Below, in pieces: positions 36,145-45,765 of a DNA stretch of 64,000 nt. The position numbers were made by a program, and so were the translations under genes. The stretch lies in contig JAIPBS010000001.1 of assembly GCA_021738625.1 (NCBI GenBank), forward strand, positions 1 through 64,000, read 5' to 3'. Each line of letters starts with the position of its first letter. Within the stretch, counting starts at the first letter, position 1. The DNA comes from Bacteroidales bacterium. Its GTDB lineage: Bacteria > Bacteroidota > Bacteroidia > Bacteroidales > JAIOZK01. The notes under the pieces are model-generated. The model did no database searches, was not told the origin of the DNA, and saw only the letters and a program-made list of their open reading frames with translations.

Positions 36145-36984
36145 ATGGGCATTGACGAACTTATAGAACTGGCCATACGGGAAGATGTTGGCGAAGGAGA
36201 CCACAGCTCGCTAGCAACCATCCCTGACAAGGCCAGGGGAAAAGCAGGCTTGCTGATCAAAGAAAGTGGGATCATTGCCGGTATTGAGATTGCAGAAAAG
36301 GTTTTCAAAAAAACAGACCCGGGACTTAGGCTGTCAGTATTGCTGAGAGACGGGCAGCAGGTGAAAGCCGGCGATATTGTATTTTACATTTCCGGTTCTT
36401 CACGCTCAATACTCACAGCCGAGCGCCTGGCGCTCAACTTCATGCAACGCATGAGCGGCATTGCAACGCATGCCCACGAACTCAACCAAAAACTTGCCGG
36501 CCTTCAAACCAAAATCCTCGACACGCGCAAAACCACACCCAATTTCAGAATATTTGAAAAAATGGCCGTGAAAACCGGAGGCGGTGAAAATCACCGAATG
36601 GGGTTATACGATATGATCATGATCAAGGACAATCATATTGATTTTGCAGGAGGCATCAGGCAGGCCATAAAAAAAACAAATGAATACCTAAAACAGAAAG
36701 GGAAAGAGCTGCAGATTGAAATCGAAGTGAGAAACTTTGATGAACTGGAAGAGGTGCTTAAAACCGGGAAGATCAGCCGGATCATGCTTGACAACTTCAG
36801 TCCGGCCGATTTAAAAAAGGCTGTTGAGATCATTAACCGCAGGTATGAAACCGAAGCCTCCGGTGGCATCACCATGAAAACAATCAGGGAATATGCAGAA
36901 AGCGGAGTCGATTACATTTCATCAGGCGCCCTCACACATCAAATCAAAAGTCTCGATATGAGTCTGAAAGCAATCAAGGATTAA
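36145..36984 (+). CDS. nadC: Nicotinate-nucleotide pyrophosphorylase (quinolinate PRTase)
   Basis: A 279-residue cytoplasmic enzyme that makes nicotinate mononucleotide from quinolinate and PRPP in NAD synthesis. 'DTRKTTPNFRIFEKMAVKTG' is the substrate-binding signature, with 'GGENHRMGLYDMIMIKDNHI' following. I chose the ATG at 36145 ('MGIDELIELAIREDVGEGD') because it matches the family start. A YihY/BrkB gene follows with a one-base gap. Confidence 0.95.
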   Translation: MGIDELIELAIREDVGEGDHSSLATIPDKARGKAGLLIKESGIIAGIEIAEKVFKKTDPGLRLSVLLRDGQQVKAGDIVFYISGSSRSILTAERLALNFMQRMSGIATHAHELNQKLAGLQTKILDTRKTTPNFRIFEKMAVKTGGGENHRMGLYDMIMIKDNHIDFAGGIRQAIKKTNEYLKQKGKELQIEIEVRNFDELEEVLKTGKISRIMLDNFSPADLKKAVEIINRRYETEASGGITMKTIREYAESGVDYISSGALTHQIKSLDMSLKAIKD

Positions 36985-36985
36985 G

Positions 36986-37927
36986 ATGTTTTTCAAGAAA
37001 ATAAAATCAACATACAACTACCTGAAAGGGAAGATCGTCAAAGGCTCGAAAAAAATCATCTTGCCTGGCTTCGGAGGATTACCGCTTCATGATGTGGTTG
37101 ATTTTTTTTACAAAGGCATCCAGAAAAGCTCACTGATCGCCCGTGCAAATGCGCTCTCATTTTCATTTTTACTGGCCATTTTCCCCGGCATATTGTTCTT
37201 CTTCACACTTATCCCTTATATCCCCATTAAGAACATCGACAACATCATCATGGAAACCATCCACAATGCCCTTCCGGAGCACGCCTACAACACGGTGGAT
37301 CAGACCATCCGTGGGATCGTTATGCAACACAACGAAGGCCTGCTCTCACTGGGTTTTTTCGTGTCCATTTATTTTGCCTCAAATGGCATGATGGGGATGA
37401 TGAAAGCCTTCAACCGCACCTCCCATACCATCGAAACGCGCTCTAACCTGAAGTTGCGCCTGATCTCAGTATTGTTGGTTTTGTTCATTTCCATCCTGCT
37501 GATCATCGGAGCGGCCATGCTTATTTCAACAGGAATATTATTAAAATACATGCAAAACAATGAGCTCATCACAAGCGATTTCACCAAATTGTTGATCAAC
37601 GGGGGAAAGTGGTTGGTGACGCTTCTGATGACATTCTTTGCTGTATCCATCATTTATTATATTGCTCCGTCATCCAGGAAACATTCCATGTTCTTCTCAC
37701 CGGGCTCCATCCTGGCCACCATTCTTTCATTTATCTTCATACTGGGATTCAACTTCTACATCGACAACTTTGCACAGTATAACAAACTATACGGGTCTAT
37801 CGGAACGGTGATCATCCTGATGCTTTGGGTCAACCTCAACGCCATCACCCTGCTAATCGGCTTTGAACTTAACGCCACCATTATGGATGCAAGAAGGAGG
37901 AGAGAGAGAGGTTTGGAACGGGTTTAA
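36986..37927 (+). CDS. YihY/BrkB-family inner-membrane protein
   Basis: A 313-residue protein with about six helices. 'ANALSFSFLLAIFPGILFFF', 'MMGMMKAFNRTSH' and 'LYGSIGTVIILMLWVNLNAI' are typical of the YihY/UPF0761 family, once misnamed RNase BN. The biochemical role is not settled; many members are near membrane or glycan genes. It ends the DUF4783-nadC run, and a long non-coding stretch follows. Confidence 0.9.
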   Translation: MFFKKIKSTYNYLKGKIVKGSKKIILPGFGGLPLHDVVDFFYKGIQKSSLIARANALSFSFLLAIFPGILFFFTLIPYIPIKNIDNIIMETIHNALPEHAYNTVDQTIRGIVMQHNEGLLSLGFFVSIYFASNGMMGMMKAFNRTSHTIETRSNLKLRLISVLLVLFISILLIIGAAMLISTGILLKYMQNNELITSDFTKLLINGGKWLVTLLMTFFAVSIIYYIAPSSRKHSMFFSPGSILATILSFIFILGFNFYIDNFAQYNKLYGSIGTVIILMLWVNLNAITLLIGFELNATIMDARRRRERGLERV

Positions 37928-38078
37928 ATGAAATGCTAACAACCTATACATCAGACAAATTTAAATATCAAAAATAAATTCTTTTCTAATCTTTGCAATT
38001 TTGAGTTTTTGATGATTATCCTAATATCTGGTTCATTATCTACACAAAACAAAAAAGTGAAAGCCAAACGATCCATAA

Positions 38079-38234
38079 GATCAGATACTGAGCCTGAATG
38101 GACAGGCAATGCCAGTAAGATCTTGTAGCGGCAGCAATATAAGAATTGATATGCAGAACTTATCAGCGGGTACATATATCGTGATCCTGAAAACCGAATC
38201 CTTTGTTAAGCAGATAAAGGTGGTTAAAAACTAA
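38079..38234 (+). pseudogene. Orphan fragment of a T9SS C-terminal sorting domain
   Basis: In one frame the DNA encodes 'ILSLNGQAMPVR...NIRIDMQNLSAGTYIVILKTES...IKVVKN' and then a stop, the classical tail of a type A T9SS sorting domain. An in-frame stop immediately before 38079 and the lack of any 'PNP' start show it is a remnant of 51 codons. A second frame, from an ATG near 38012, may hold a decayed N-terminal part. The rest of 37928-38365 has no gene apart from the -7 element at 38336. Confidence 0.6.
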
Positions 38235-38335
38235 CTCACGGAAATAAGTATTACCACACACAAAGTAACCAAGGAATTATTCTTTGGAAGATATTTCTAC
38301 TATTCCTTTAATGCAGATTGATTATTATCTTTGCT

Positions 38336-38343
38336 CAAAAATG
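38336..38343 (+). promoter_or_regulatory. Possible -7 promoter element of the surface-glycan locus
   Basis: TATCTTTG matches TAnnTTTG, 22 bases before the start codon at 38366. The -33 candidate is at a poor spacing. Confidence 0.4.
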
Positions 38344-38365
38344 GGCTCTTGGTCTGCACTAAGAA

Positions 38366-39460
38366 ATGACAGGTAGTAAGCATTCAAATACACATAAAGG
38401 CAAGCTTGTATATATTGCCCCTTCCCAAACATCCTTTGTAACAAACGACATTGTAATGTTTTCAAAAAGCTACCATGTGATCACCAATATTTACAACTGG
38501 AAAAAAAAATACTTAACTCCTGTATTTTTATTAAGACAGTTTTTCTTTTTGATTTACCGTTTACCCCAAAGCAAAGCGGCTATTGCATCCTCAGGTGGAT
38601 ACTGGACCTTGTTACCTGCATTTTTGGGTAAAATATTCAGCACCCCATTTTTCATTGTTCTCAACGGAAGCGACTGTGCATCTTTGCCTGAGCTAAACTA
38701 TGGCGATCTGAGAAAGCCTTTATTAAAAAAAATAAATGGCCTTTCATATAAACATGCAAAAACTCTTCTTCCCGTTAGCATTTCTTTGATATATATGAAA
38801 AACACTTACTATTCTGATGACAAAAGCAGTTATCAGGGAGTCAAACATTTCTTCCCATCATTGCCTACCAAAACCAGAGTCATTCCCAATGGCTTTGACT
38901 ATACTTTCTGGTCGCCAGTACGAACAATCAACAAAGAACCGAATTCTTTTCTGGCCGTTTTTTCACCAAGCCAATTTATATTGAAAGGGGGTGACATCAT
39001 TATAGAAACAGCCAAAGCTTTTCCCGAATACAGGTTCTATATAGCAGGAATTACAAATGCACCTGAGGGTGTTGATCCCGGCGATAATGTCTCATTTCTG
39101 GGATACCTGAAAAAAGAAAAACTAAAAGAATATTATAGCAGAAGTCAGTATTACTTTCAACTATCTATTTACGAAGGATTTGGTTGTGCTTTATGTGAAG
39201 CTATGTTATGCAAATGCATTCCGATTGTTTCTGCTGTAAATATTCTGCCTGAAATAGTAGGTGGAACAGGCTATGTCCTCCAAAAAAGAAAAGTGACAGA
39301 TCTGATAAACCTTATAAACAAGGTTCTGAATAAGAGCATACACAAACAGCCCGGGAAACAAGCCAGACAACGAATTATTGATCAATATCCGATGGAAAGA
39401 CGTGAATATGAAATGAAAGAAATAATATCCGGTGTATCAATTTCAAAAAACAAGAAATGA
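38366..39460 (+). CDS. Glycosyltransferase family 4-like protein
   Basis: A 364-residue GT-B glycosyltransferase. The C-terminal half shows 'RVIPNGFDYTFWSP', 'YRFYIAGITNAPEG', 'SRSQYYFQLSIYEGFGCALC' and 'EAMLCKCIPIVSAV', the last two giving the EX7E donor-binding motif of GT4. It is the first gene of an AT-rich run that overlaps the following sulfotransferase by four bases (39457-39460). It probably adds a sugar during synthesis of the surface polysaccharide encoded here. Confidence 0.85.
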   Translation: MTGSKHSNTHKGKLVYIAPSQTSFVTNDIVMFSKSYHVITNIYNWKKKYLTPVFLLRQFFFLIYRLPQSKAAIASSGGYWTLLPAFLGKIFSTPFFIVLNGSDCASLPELNYGDLRKPLLKKINGLSYKHAKTLLPVSISLIYMKNTYYSDDKSSYQGVKHFFPSLPTKTRVIPNGFDYTFWSPVRTINKEPNSFLAVFSPSQFILKGGDIIIETAKAFPEYRFYIAGITNAPEGVDPGDNVSFLGYLKKEKLKEYYSRSQYYFQLSIYEGFGCALCEAMLCKCIPIVSAVNILPEIVGGTGYVLQKRKVTDLINLINKVLNKSIHKQPGKQARQRIIDQYPMERREYEMKEIISGVSISKNKK

Positions 39461-40089
39461 TTAACAGGATCAAACACTTTTATCTAAATAAGTATATCGT
39501 ATCCCCTTTTTCAAGGCGGAAATACTTTATTTCATATTGCTTTAAGCAAAAAGCAATTTGGTTCAGGAATTATAAGGTTGCCACAAGAACAATTGATAAA
39601 CATCTGAAAGAGAATAGCGGCCCGCGTGAATATATTTACAGTTCCAGTGTGGGTTATTTGCCAGCTTATTATAACGACTATTTCAAATTTGCGTTTGTTC
39701 GCCATCCTGTTGACAGATTTATCAGTGCATGGAAAGACAAGGTGTTGAACCAAAATTATTTTATGTTCGATAAAGAAAAACATAAGAAAATGATGACAAT
39801 CCGCAATTTTATTGAGTGGGTTAAAGAACAAAATATTGAAAAATGCGATGAACACATCCGGGCACAATATGCATTGATTGACTTAAACAACATTGACTTT
39901 ATAGGTAGATTTGAAACCTTTGAAAAGGATTTTGCTTACGTAGCAGATAAGCTGGGTTTTCCGATTGACAAATCCGTTAAATTGAATAAATCAGGGGAAG
40001 TTGATGTTGAAATTGATGAACAAGATAAAAAATCAATTAAAGAAATCTATAAAAAAGACTTTATTATTTTCTATCCTGATAGTCATTAG
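39457..40089 (+). CDS. Sulfotransferase family 2-like protein
   Basis: A 210-residue predicted PAPS-dependent sulfotransferase. The 5'-phosphosulfate loop is 'WFRNYKVATRTIDKHL' (about 35-50) and the 3'-phosphate motif is 'FKFAFVRHPVDRFISAWKDK' (about 77-95), both characteristic of the Sulfotransfer_2 family that modifies carbohydrates. No signal peptide is seen, so it acts in the cytoplasm on lipid-linked or nucleotide-bound glycan. It starts four bases inside the preceding glycosyltransferase gene. The exact glycan acceptor is unknown. Confidence 0.85.
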   Translation: MINRIKHFYLNKYIVSPFSRRKYFISYCFKQKAIWFRNYKVATRTIDKHLKENSGPREYIYSSSVGYLPAYYNDYFKFAFVRHPVDRFISAWKDKVLNQNYFMFDKEKHKKMMTIRNFIEWVKEQNIEKCDEHIRAQYALIDLNNIDFIGRFETFEKDFAYVADKLGFPIDKSVKLNKSGEVDVEIDEQDKKSIKEIYKKDFIIFYPDSH

Positions 40090-40124
40090 AAATAGAAAGG
40101 ATTAAGTTTGCTTTAAATATAAAA

Positions 40125-41120
40125 ATGATCAAAACAAGTCCTAAACTGAGAAAAATACTTTCAACATATGGGGAACTGCCTCCATATCTGCCCCACATGC
40201 CTTTATTTATAACAGGGTGCATGAGATCGGGTACTACATTTCTGGCAGATCAGCTCACCTCTCATCCGCAACTGCTGAAAATCGGAGATGAACTCAATAC
40301 AGTTTGGACTGAAATGGGTGGAGCTAATTGCCTGGATAAGTGCGAATACAAAGATGAGAATAGTGCCGATATTTCGAAGTATACTTATAACTTAAGTCAT
40401 TACTTTATAAATTTCATTCACGATAGCAAATCCCTTAAGAGGCATCTTATGCGAGGGAAAAATCGTTTGGAAAGAAAACTGGGGAAAATTTTTTATGATT
40501 GGACTGATATCATACCTGTAAATAAGTCCACTCATCTAATCAATAAAACAAGGTATGTAAATGCACTGTTTCCAGATTCAAAGATTATCATCATTATCAG
40601 GGATGTTTATGCCCAATCATCCAGCCTAAAAGTTCATTTTGAGAAAGCTTTTAAAAAGACAGGTAAAAGGAGATACATGCCCGATCGTAATAAAGATTGC
40701 TGGCACATTTTGAATAGTTCCGACATCAACCCGTTGTCCTTTAAAACCTTCCCGCCTCATTTTGAGCTAATTCCAAAAATGTGGCTTAGACTGAACCAAC
40801 AGGTTTTTCATGATCTTGAACATTTAAAACCAAAACAGTTTAAGGTGATAAGTTACGAGGATATGGTTCTTGATCAGGAAAATATTTTTCTTGAATTGTT
40901 TGATTTTTTGGATTTAAAAAAATCCCATAAAAAATATGAAAACAATATTTCAAGCAGAAAAATTTTGTATAAAAACACAACAACATCAGGCAATCCGATT
41001 AACAAATGGCAAACACATCTTACTAAAGAAGAAAAAGCACAAATAGAAAAAGTCATTGGGGAGAACCAGGAGACTTATGATTTTATTAGGAATAAGACTG
41101 AAGCAATGAAGATAAAATAA
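40125..41120 (+). CDS. Sulfotransferase family protein
   Basis: A 331-residue predicted sulfotransferase of the Sulfotransfer_1/3 type. 'LFITGCMRSGTTFLADQL' (about 27-44) is the PAPS-binding P-loop, and 'KIIIIIRDVYAQSSSLKVHF' holds the 3'-phosphate-binding Arg and Ser. It is distinct in sequence from the neighbouring family 2 protein. Two different sulfotransferases side by side suggest a glycan sulfated at more than one position. The gene is visibly AT-rich, like its neighbours. Confidence 0.87.
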   Translation: MIKTSPKLRKILSTYGELPPYLPHMPLFITGCMRSGTTFLADQLTSHPQLLKIGDELNTVWTEMGGANCLDKCEYKDENSADISKYTYNLSHYFINFIHDSKSLKRHLMRGKNRLERKLGKIFYDWTDIIPVNKSTHLINKTRYVNALFPDSKIIIIIRDVYAQSSSLKVHFEKAFKKTGKRRYMPDRNKDCWHILNSSDINPLSFKTFPPHFELIPKMWLRLNQQVFHDLEHLKPKQFKVISYEDMVLDQENIFLELFDFLDLKKSHKKYENNISSRKILYKNTTTSGNPINKWQTHLTKEEKAQIEKVIGENQETYDFIRNKTEAMKIK

Positions 41121-41152
41121 ACTGAATCTAAAAACTCCTTTTCACCTATCGA

Positions 41153-42166
41153 ATGGAATTCATAAAAACCATAAAAAGGAATTATTTGGCACCTGCCACT
41201 TTACAACTCGGATTGGATAAACTGATTCGAAGTTTCTCCGACAAATCCATCTTAAACCTGATGTATCATGGTGTAACTTTAAAGGATGCAACAGATTTCT
41301 CAGCAAGGAACATAACCGCTGATCAGTTTGAAAAGCAAATGGCATATTTCAAAAGGGAGTTTGATGTAATCAGTTTAAAGAAAGCTTTTAATCTTGTAAG
41401 AAACAACATCAAACCTGACAAAAAAACCATAACAATATCATTTGATGACGGTTACCAGAATAATCTAACCGTTGCTTTACCGATCCTGGAAAAATACAAA
41501 ATCCCTGCAACAATATTTATTTCAGGCGTCTGCCTTGAGGAAGAAGATTATATACTGTTTCCTGATATATTTGCAGGCTTACTTTATTTCCATAAAGACA
41601 AAATTGATCACATCAAAAAAAATATTTTAAGCCACACAAATGGGTTATCATCAGAATTGCCGCTGCTACTTATATTAAAATCATGTGAATATGGACAAAG
41701 GGATGAAATAATCAACAAAATAACTTCAGATCTGAACCTTTGGTCAGATTTAGAAAAAATCCCTGATGAAAACTATAAATTGTTAAAGAGAAATGAGATT
41801 ACGGAACTGGCAAAATCCGAGCTGGTTGACATAGGATCGCATGGCTATCTGCATTATGACCTTACTAAAGTTAATGAGAACAACGCGAAGCAAGACCTTA
41901 CTCATTCAAAAAAGATACTCGAAGAATGCCTTCAAGCCAAAATAGAAATGCTGGCCTTTCCCTATGGAAGCTATAATAAAAGAATTCAAAAAATTGCCGA
42001 ACAAATCGGATATGACAAGCTTTTGGCCCTTGATTATATGTATAATGCGGATATGAATGACCATCATATCCTGAACAGGCACGCCATATCAAGCACAACC
42101 AATTTTTCATCAAACACGATATCAGTTAACTTAGCTTTTTCGAGCAAGGGGATAAGGATAAACTAA
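41153..42166 (+). CDS. Polysaccharide deacetylase family protein
   Basis: A 337-residue NodB-type hydrolase (CE4). 'TISFDDGYQNN' (about 94-104) gives the catalytic base and metal-binding aspartate, and 'IGSHGYLHYDL' supplies the HxxxH zinc ligands. 'LNLMYHGVTLKD' is the N-terminal motif common in this family. No signal peptide is visible. It would remove N- or O-acetyl groups from the glycan. It lies between the sulfotransferases and the flippase in the same run. Confidence 0.88.
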   Translation: MEFIKTIKRNYLAPATLQLGLDKLIRSFSDKSILNLMYHGVTLKDATDFSARNITADQFEKQMAYFKREFDVISLKKAFNLVRNNIKPDKKTITISFDDGYQNNLTVALPILEKYKIPATIFISGVCLEEEDYILFPDIFAGLLYFHKDKIDHIKKNILSHTNGLSSELPLLLILKSCEYGQRDEIINKITSDLNLWSDLEKIPDENYKLLKRNEITELAKSELVDIGSHGYLHYDLTKVNENNAKQDLTHSKKILEECLQAKIEMLAFPYGSYNKRIQKIAEQIGYDKLLALDYMYNADMNDHHILNRHAISSTTNFSSNTISVNLAFSSKGIRIN

Positions 42167-42176
42167 ATGTAAGGAA

Positions 42177-43661
42177 ATGGGCATCATCCAAAAACAAGCG
42201 GTTCGGGGAACGATTTATTCCTATCTGGGAATAGGAATTGGGTTTGTTACCACCGTGCTGCTTTATCCCCGGATATTCTCCCAGACTGAAATTGGCCTGC
42301 TCAGGCTGCTGGTGGCTTATTCGGTTTTGTTCGCCCAATTTGCTTCCCTCGGCTTCCCCCGTGCAACCACCATGTTGTTTACCTATTTCAGGGACAAGGA
42401 GAAAAAACACAATGGTTTTTTGTTTATCACCCTGATGGTCAGTTTTATCGGGCTGATCATTGCGCTTATCCTGCTTTTTACGCTGAAACCCTATATCATC
42501 GGCAGGGGAGCCGAAAAATCGGAGATCTTTTCCGAATACTTCTATTACATTATCCCACTGGTGGTTTTCACCCTGTATTATCTGGTTTTCGACAATTATT
42601 ATAAAGTATTGTTCAACAGTGTTCAGGGCACTTTTTTGAAAGAGTTTTTCCAGCGGATATTCATTCTGCTTGCCTCGGTTTTTGTATTGCTCGGGATCAT
42701 TGATTTTAAAACCTATGTGATCGTCTTCCTGATCTCTTACCTGCTACCGACTCTTATCCTGCTGATCCTGCTGATCCGGGACAGGCAATTCTTTCTGAAA
42801 CCTGATTTTTCGATACTTACTTCCGGTTTCAGGAAAAAAATCATCAGTGTTAGCTTCTTTGGTATCCTGACCAGCTTTTCGGGGATCCTGGTACTCAACA
42901 TCGACAGCATTATGGTGAATGCCTATCTTAATCTTGAAAGCACAGGTATCTATGCCATCACTTTTTATTTCGGACAGGTGATCCTGATATCGTCAAGATC
43001 CCTGCTTAAGATCTCTTCGGTTGTGATCGCGGATTCCTGGAAAAACAACGACAGCAAGACCATCAACACCATTTATTATAAAAGTTGCCTGAACCAGGCC
43101 ATTATCGCCAGTTTGTTGTTTATCGGCATTTGGGGAAACATTCACAATATTTTTGACGAACATCTTCTGGGATCAGCATACGAGCCGGGGAAATATGTGA
43201 TCCTGTTCATTTCGCTGGCCTGCCTGATACAAATGGCCGGCGGCACCAGCAACATGATCCTGTTCACATCGCCGGCATACCGGATCCACACCTACCTGAT
43301 GGCTGTGCTGGTTGTAATACTTATTTTTTCAAATGTCCTTTTTATCCCCGTATTGGGCATCACGGGAGCTGCCCTGGCCTCAGCCATCTCCTTTTTTGTA
43401 TTTAACGTGATCAAATACATATACCTGAGCAAACGCTTCGGGTTCAGGCCTTATGACCACAGGATTTTACTGGTGTTCCTGATCGCAGGATTCGTTTACC
43501 TTTTGAATCTTCTGATTCCCCAACTCGATAATTTTTACATGGATATCATCATAAGAAGCGCCATGATGACCATTGTGTTCACCGCTCTTATATTGCTATT
43601 CAAGCTTTCTGTTGAAATAAATGATAACTTTGCTAAAATATTCTTGTCAGGTCAGGAATAA
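42177..43661 (+). CDS. Wzx-like polysaccharide flippase
   Basis: A 494-residue inner-membrane protein with 12-14 helices of the MATE-like/Wzx exporter type. The opening 'IIQKQAVRGTIYSYLGIGIG' is typical of Bacteroidota lipopolysaccharide/oligosaccharide flippases, and a C-terminal 'IPVLGITGAALASAISFFVF' matches the family. It would move a lipid-linked repeat unit across the inner membrane. It lies ten bases after the deacetylase stop. Confidence 0.88.
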   Translation: MGIIQKQAVRGTIYSYLGIGIGFVTTVLLYPRIFSQTEIGLLRLLVAYSVLFAQFASLGFPRATTMLFTYFRDKEKKHNGFLFITLMVSFIGLIIALILLFTLKPYIIGRGAEKSEIFSEYFYYIIPLVVFTLYYLVFDNYYKVLFNSVQGTFLKEFFQRIFILLASVFVLLGIIDFKTYVIVFLISYLLPTLILLILLIRDRQFFLKPDFSILTSGFRKKIISVSFFGILTSFSGILVLNIDSIMVNAYLNLESTGIYAITFYFGQVILISSRSLLKISSVVIADSWKNNDSKTINTIYYKSCLNQAIIASLLFIGIWGNIHNIFDEHLLGSAYEPGKYVILFISLACLIQMAGGTSNMILFTSPAYRIHTYLMAVLVVILIFSNVLFIPVLGITGAALASAISFFVFNVIKYIYLSKRFGFRPYDHRILLVFLIAGFVYLLNLLIPQLDNFYMDIIIRSAMMTIVFTALILLFKLSVEINDNFAKIFLSGQE

Positions 43662-43673
43662 GAAAATCATAAA

Positions 43674-44648
43674 ATGAAATTCAGGAAGATTGTTATCATC
43701 GGATCGGGAGCGATCGGAACCGCCATCGGAAATACGGTCGCCAATAATAGCCAGGTGGAAGTTATTATTTTATCAATTGAAGATGATGTAATCGAGAGCA
43801 TCAACAACAATCACATCAATAAGAAATACTTTCCCAACATTCCACTGAATGAAAGGCTTGTAGCAACAGCTGGACTTAACGTACTGAATTCCGCCGATCT
43901 TGTTTTTCTCGGGATCCCTTCTTCCGCCCTGCTTGATTACCTGAGAAAAGTCAAAGCAGTTTTAAATCCCAGAGCCCCGCTAGTCAATCTGGCCAAAGGA
44001 TTCGGCAGCCAGCACAAGACCATTGCGCAATGTATTTCGGAAGAATTTGAAAATCCGCCCTGCAGCCTGAAAGGCCCTACTTTTGCCCGTGAAATGCTTG
44101 AAAAATCTCCAACGGCTTTTACTTTTGCAGCTGAAGACGAACAGCATTTCCGGGAGTTTGAAAAGATATTTAAGGGCAGTCCGGTAGCTCTCGACTTCAC
44201 AACTGATGTGCTTGGTGTTGAACTCACCAGCATCCTGAAAAACATTTATGCCATCGTGATCGGGATCATTGATGCAAGATTCAATTCTCCCAATCTGCGA
44301 TTTTTGATGCTAACAAGGGCTTTCAAAGAATTGCGAGAAATCCTGAACCAATTCGGCGGAAAAGATGAAACACTTTTTAAATATTGCGGATTTGGGGATT
44401 TTACCTTGACTGCCCTGAACGACCTGAGCCGGAACAGAACCCTGGGATTGTTTATGGGAAAAGGCTTTTACACCAAAGAAATCTCAGACAAGGTTTTGCT
44501 GGAAGGAAAGATCGCCACAAAGATTTTCTGCGAGGAAATCGCCAGAAGGAACAACCTGCACAACCATTTTATCATTAATGAGCTGTATAAGGTGTTTTAT
44601 GAAGGCGTTGATATAACAACTTTTATCAACAAAGTCGTCAATATATAG
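43674..44648 (+). CDS. gpsA: Glycerol-3-phosphate dehydrogenase-like protein
   Basis: A 324-residue NAD(P)-dependent dehydrogenase. 'IIGSGAIGTAIGNTVANN' is the Rossmann motif, 'LVNLAKGFGS' and 'LKGPTFAREML' are GpsA-type, and 'LKNIYAIVIGIIDARF' contains the catalytic Lys. It reduces dihydroxyacetone phosphate to glycerol-3-phosphate. Inside a glycan locus it may serve glycerol-phosphate decoration rather than general lipid synthesis; divergence from typical GpsA makes this plausible. Its end faces wecB, with 12 bases between. Confidence 0.82.
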   Translation: MKFRKIVIIGSGAIGTAIGNTVANNSQVEVIILSIEDDVIESINNNHINKKYFPNIPLNERLVATAGLNVLNSADLVFLGIPSSALLDYLRKVKAVLNPRAPLVNLAKGFGSQHKTIAQCISEEFENPPCSLKGPTFAREMLEKSPTAFTFAAEDEQHFREFEKIFKGSPVALDFTTDVLGVELTSILKNIYAIVIGIIDARFNSPNLRFLMLTRAFKELREILNQFGGKDETLFKYCGFGDFTLTALNDLSRNRTLGLFMGKGFYTKEISDKVLLEGKIATKIFCEEIARRNNLHNHFIINELYKVFYEGVDITTFINKVVNI

Positions 44649-44660
44649 GGAGTATTGGCC

Positions 44661-45758
44661 TCACAAACTACAGCTTTTTTTAATTGCATCAAGAATCCTG
44701 CTTGCTGTTTTGCCATCCCACATTTCGGGCACCCTGCCTTCTTTCCATTTACCATTAAAGATTTCATCAGCAAATTTGATGATTTTATATTTGTCGGAAC
44801 CCGCCAGTTGGTTTGTACCCTCAGTCACGGTAACAGGACGTTCTGTGTTTTCCCTTAATGTGATGCATGGAATCTTGCGAACAGTTGTTTCTTCCTGTAT
44901 TCCACCGCTATCCGTTAAAACAAAAAAAGATTCAGCAATCAGTTTACCGAAATCAAAATATCCTACAGGATCGATACAAAGCAGGTTATTCATTTGATTA
45001 ATTTTATCTCGCAGACCAAACTGGTCTATCATCTTATCGGTTCTCGGGTGAACAGGGAATACGATCTTAACTCTTTTCTGTATATAATCCAGTGCTTCAA
45101 GAATCGAAGACAACGCTTCAAATGAATCGACATTTGAGGGCCTATGGAGGGTAAGGGTAACAAACTTCTTTTCCCCCAGACTTAACCTGGAAAGAATATC
45201 TGATGAACTGATCTTCGTATCAAAATACAACAATGAATCAATCATGATATTCCCAACCATCTCAATTTTTCCCTCATCACAACCTTCGTTTTTCAAATTC
45301 ACAATGGCATCGGGTGAGGGAGGCAGTAAAAGATCGGCCAAAGAATCCGTCACCAGTCGATTGACCTCTTCCGGCATTGTACGGTCGAAACTTCTAATGC
45401 CTGCCTCAACATGAATACTCTTTATTGACTTCTTTGAGGCAACGAGTGTACATGCCATGGTTGAATTCACATCTCCAACAACCAGAATGGCATCCGGTTT
45501 CAGCTCATCACAAACATCGTCAAATTTGCTCATGATCATTGCCACCTGTTTAGCATGACTCATCGAACCAACTTCAAGATTGATATCGGGTTCGGGAATT
45601 TCGAGTTCTTTAAAAAAACTTCCCGACAAGATATGATCATAATGCTGACCTGTGTGTAAAAGAATGGGGTCAAGAAAATTGTCGCGCTTCATGGCTTTCA
45701 TGATCGGGGCAATTTTGATAAAGTTTGGTCGTGCACCAACGATGTTAATAATTTTCAC
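44661..45758 (-). CDS. wecB: UDP-N-acetylglucosamine 2-epimerase (non-hydrolysing)
   Basis: A 365-residue cytoplasmic enzyme that makes UDP-ManNAc from UDP-GlcNAc. 'GARPNFIKIAPIMKAM', 'LLHTGQHYDH', 'LVVGDVNSTMACTLVA', 'VEAGIRSFDRTMPEEVNR' and 'LTDSGGIQEETTV' are all family signatures and line up with catalytic residues. It is the last gene of the run YfhO, glycosyltransferase, wecB. UDP-ManNAc would feed the surface glycan made by this locus. Confidence 0.95.
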   Translation of the reverse strand: MKIINIVGARPNFIKIAPIMKAMKRDNFLDPILLHTGQHYDHILSGSFFKELEIPEPDINLEVGSMSHAKQVAMIMSKFDDVCDELKPDAILVVGDVNSTMACTLVASKKSIKSIHVEAGIRSFDRTMPEEVNRLVTDSLADLLLPPSPDAIVNLKNEGCDEGKIEMVGNIMIDSLLYFDTKISSSDILSRLSLGEKKFVTLTLHRPSNVDSFEALSSILEALDYIQKRVKIVFPVHPRTDKMIDQFGLRDKINQMNNLLCIDPVGYFDFGKLIAESFFVLTDSGGIQEETTVRKIPCITLRENTERPVTVTEGTNQLAGSDKYKIIKFADEIFNGKWKEGRVPEMWDGKTASRILDAIKKSCSL

Positions 45759-45765
45759 AATCAGA

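Noticed and set aside
37951..38175. 74-codon open frame on the minus strand
   Set aside because: Antisense to the T9SS tail remnant; cysteine- and leucine-rich shadow without support.
41112..41135. Possible fifth repeat fragment
   Set aside because: Only the 11-base string ACTGAATCTAA before the deacetylase gene matches; too short to separate from chance.
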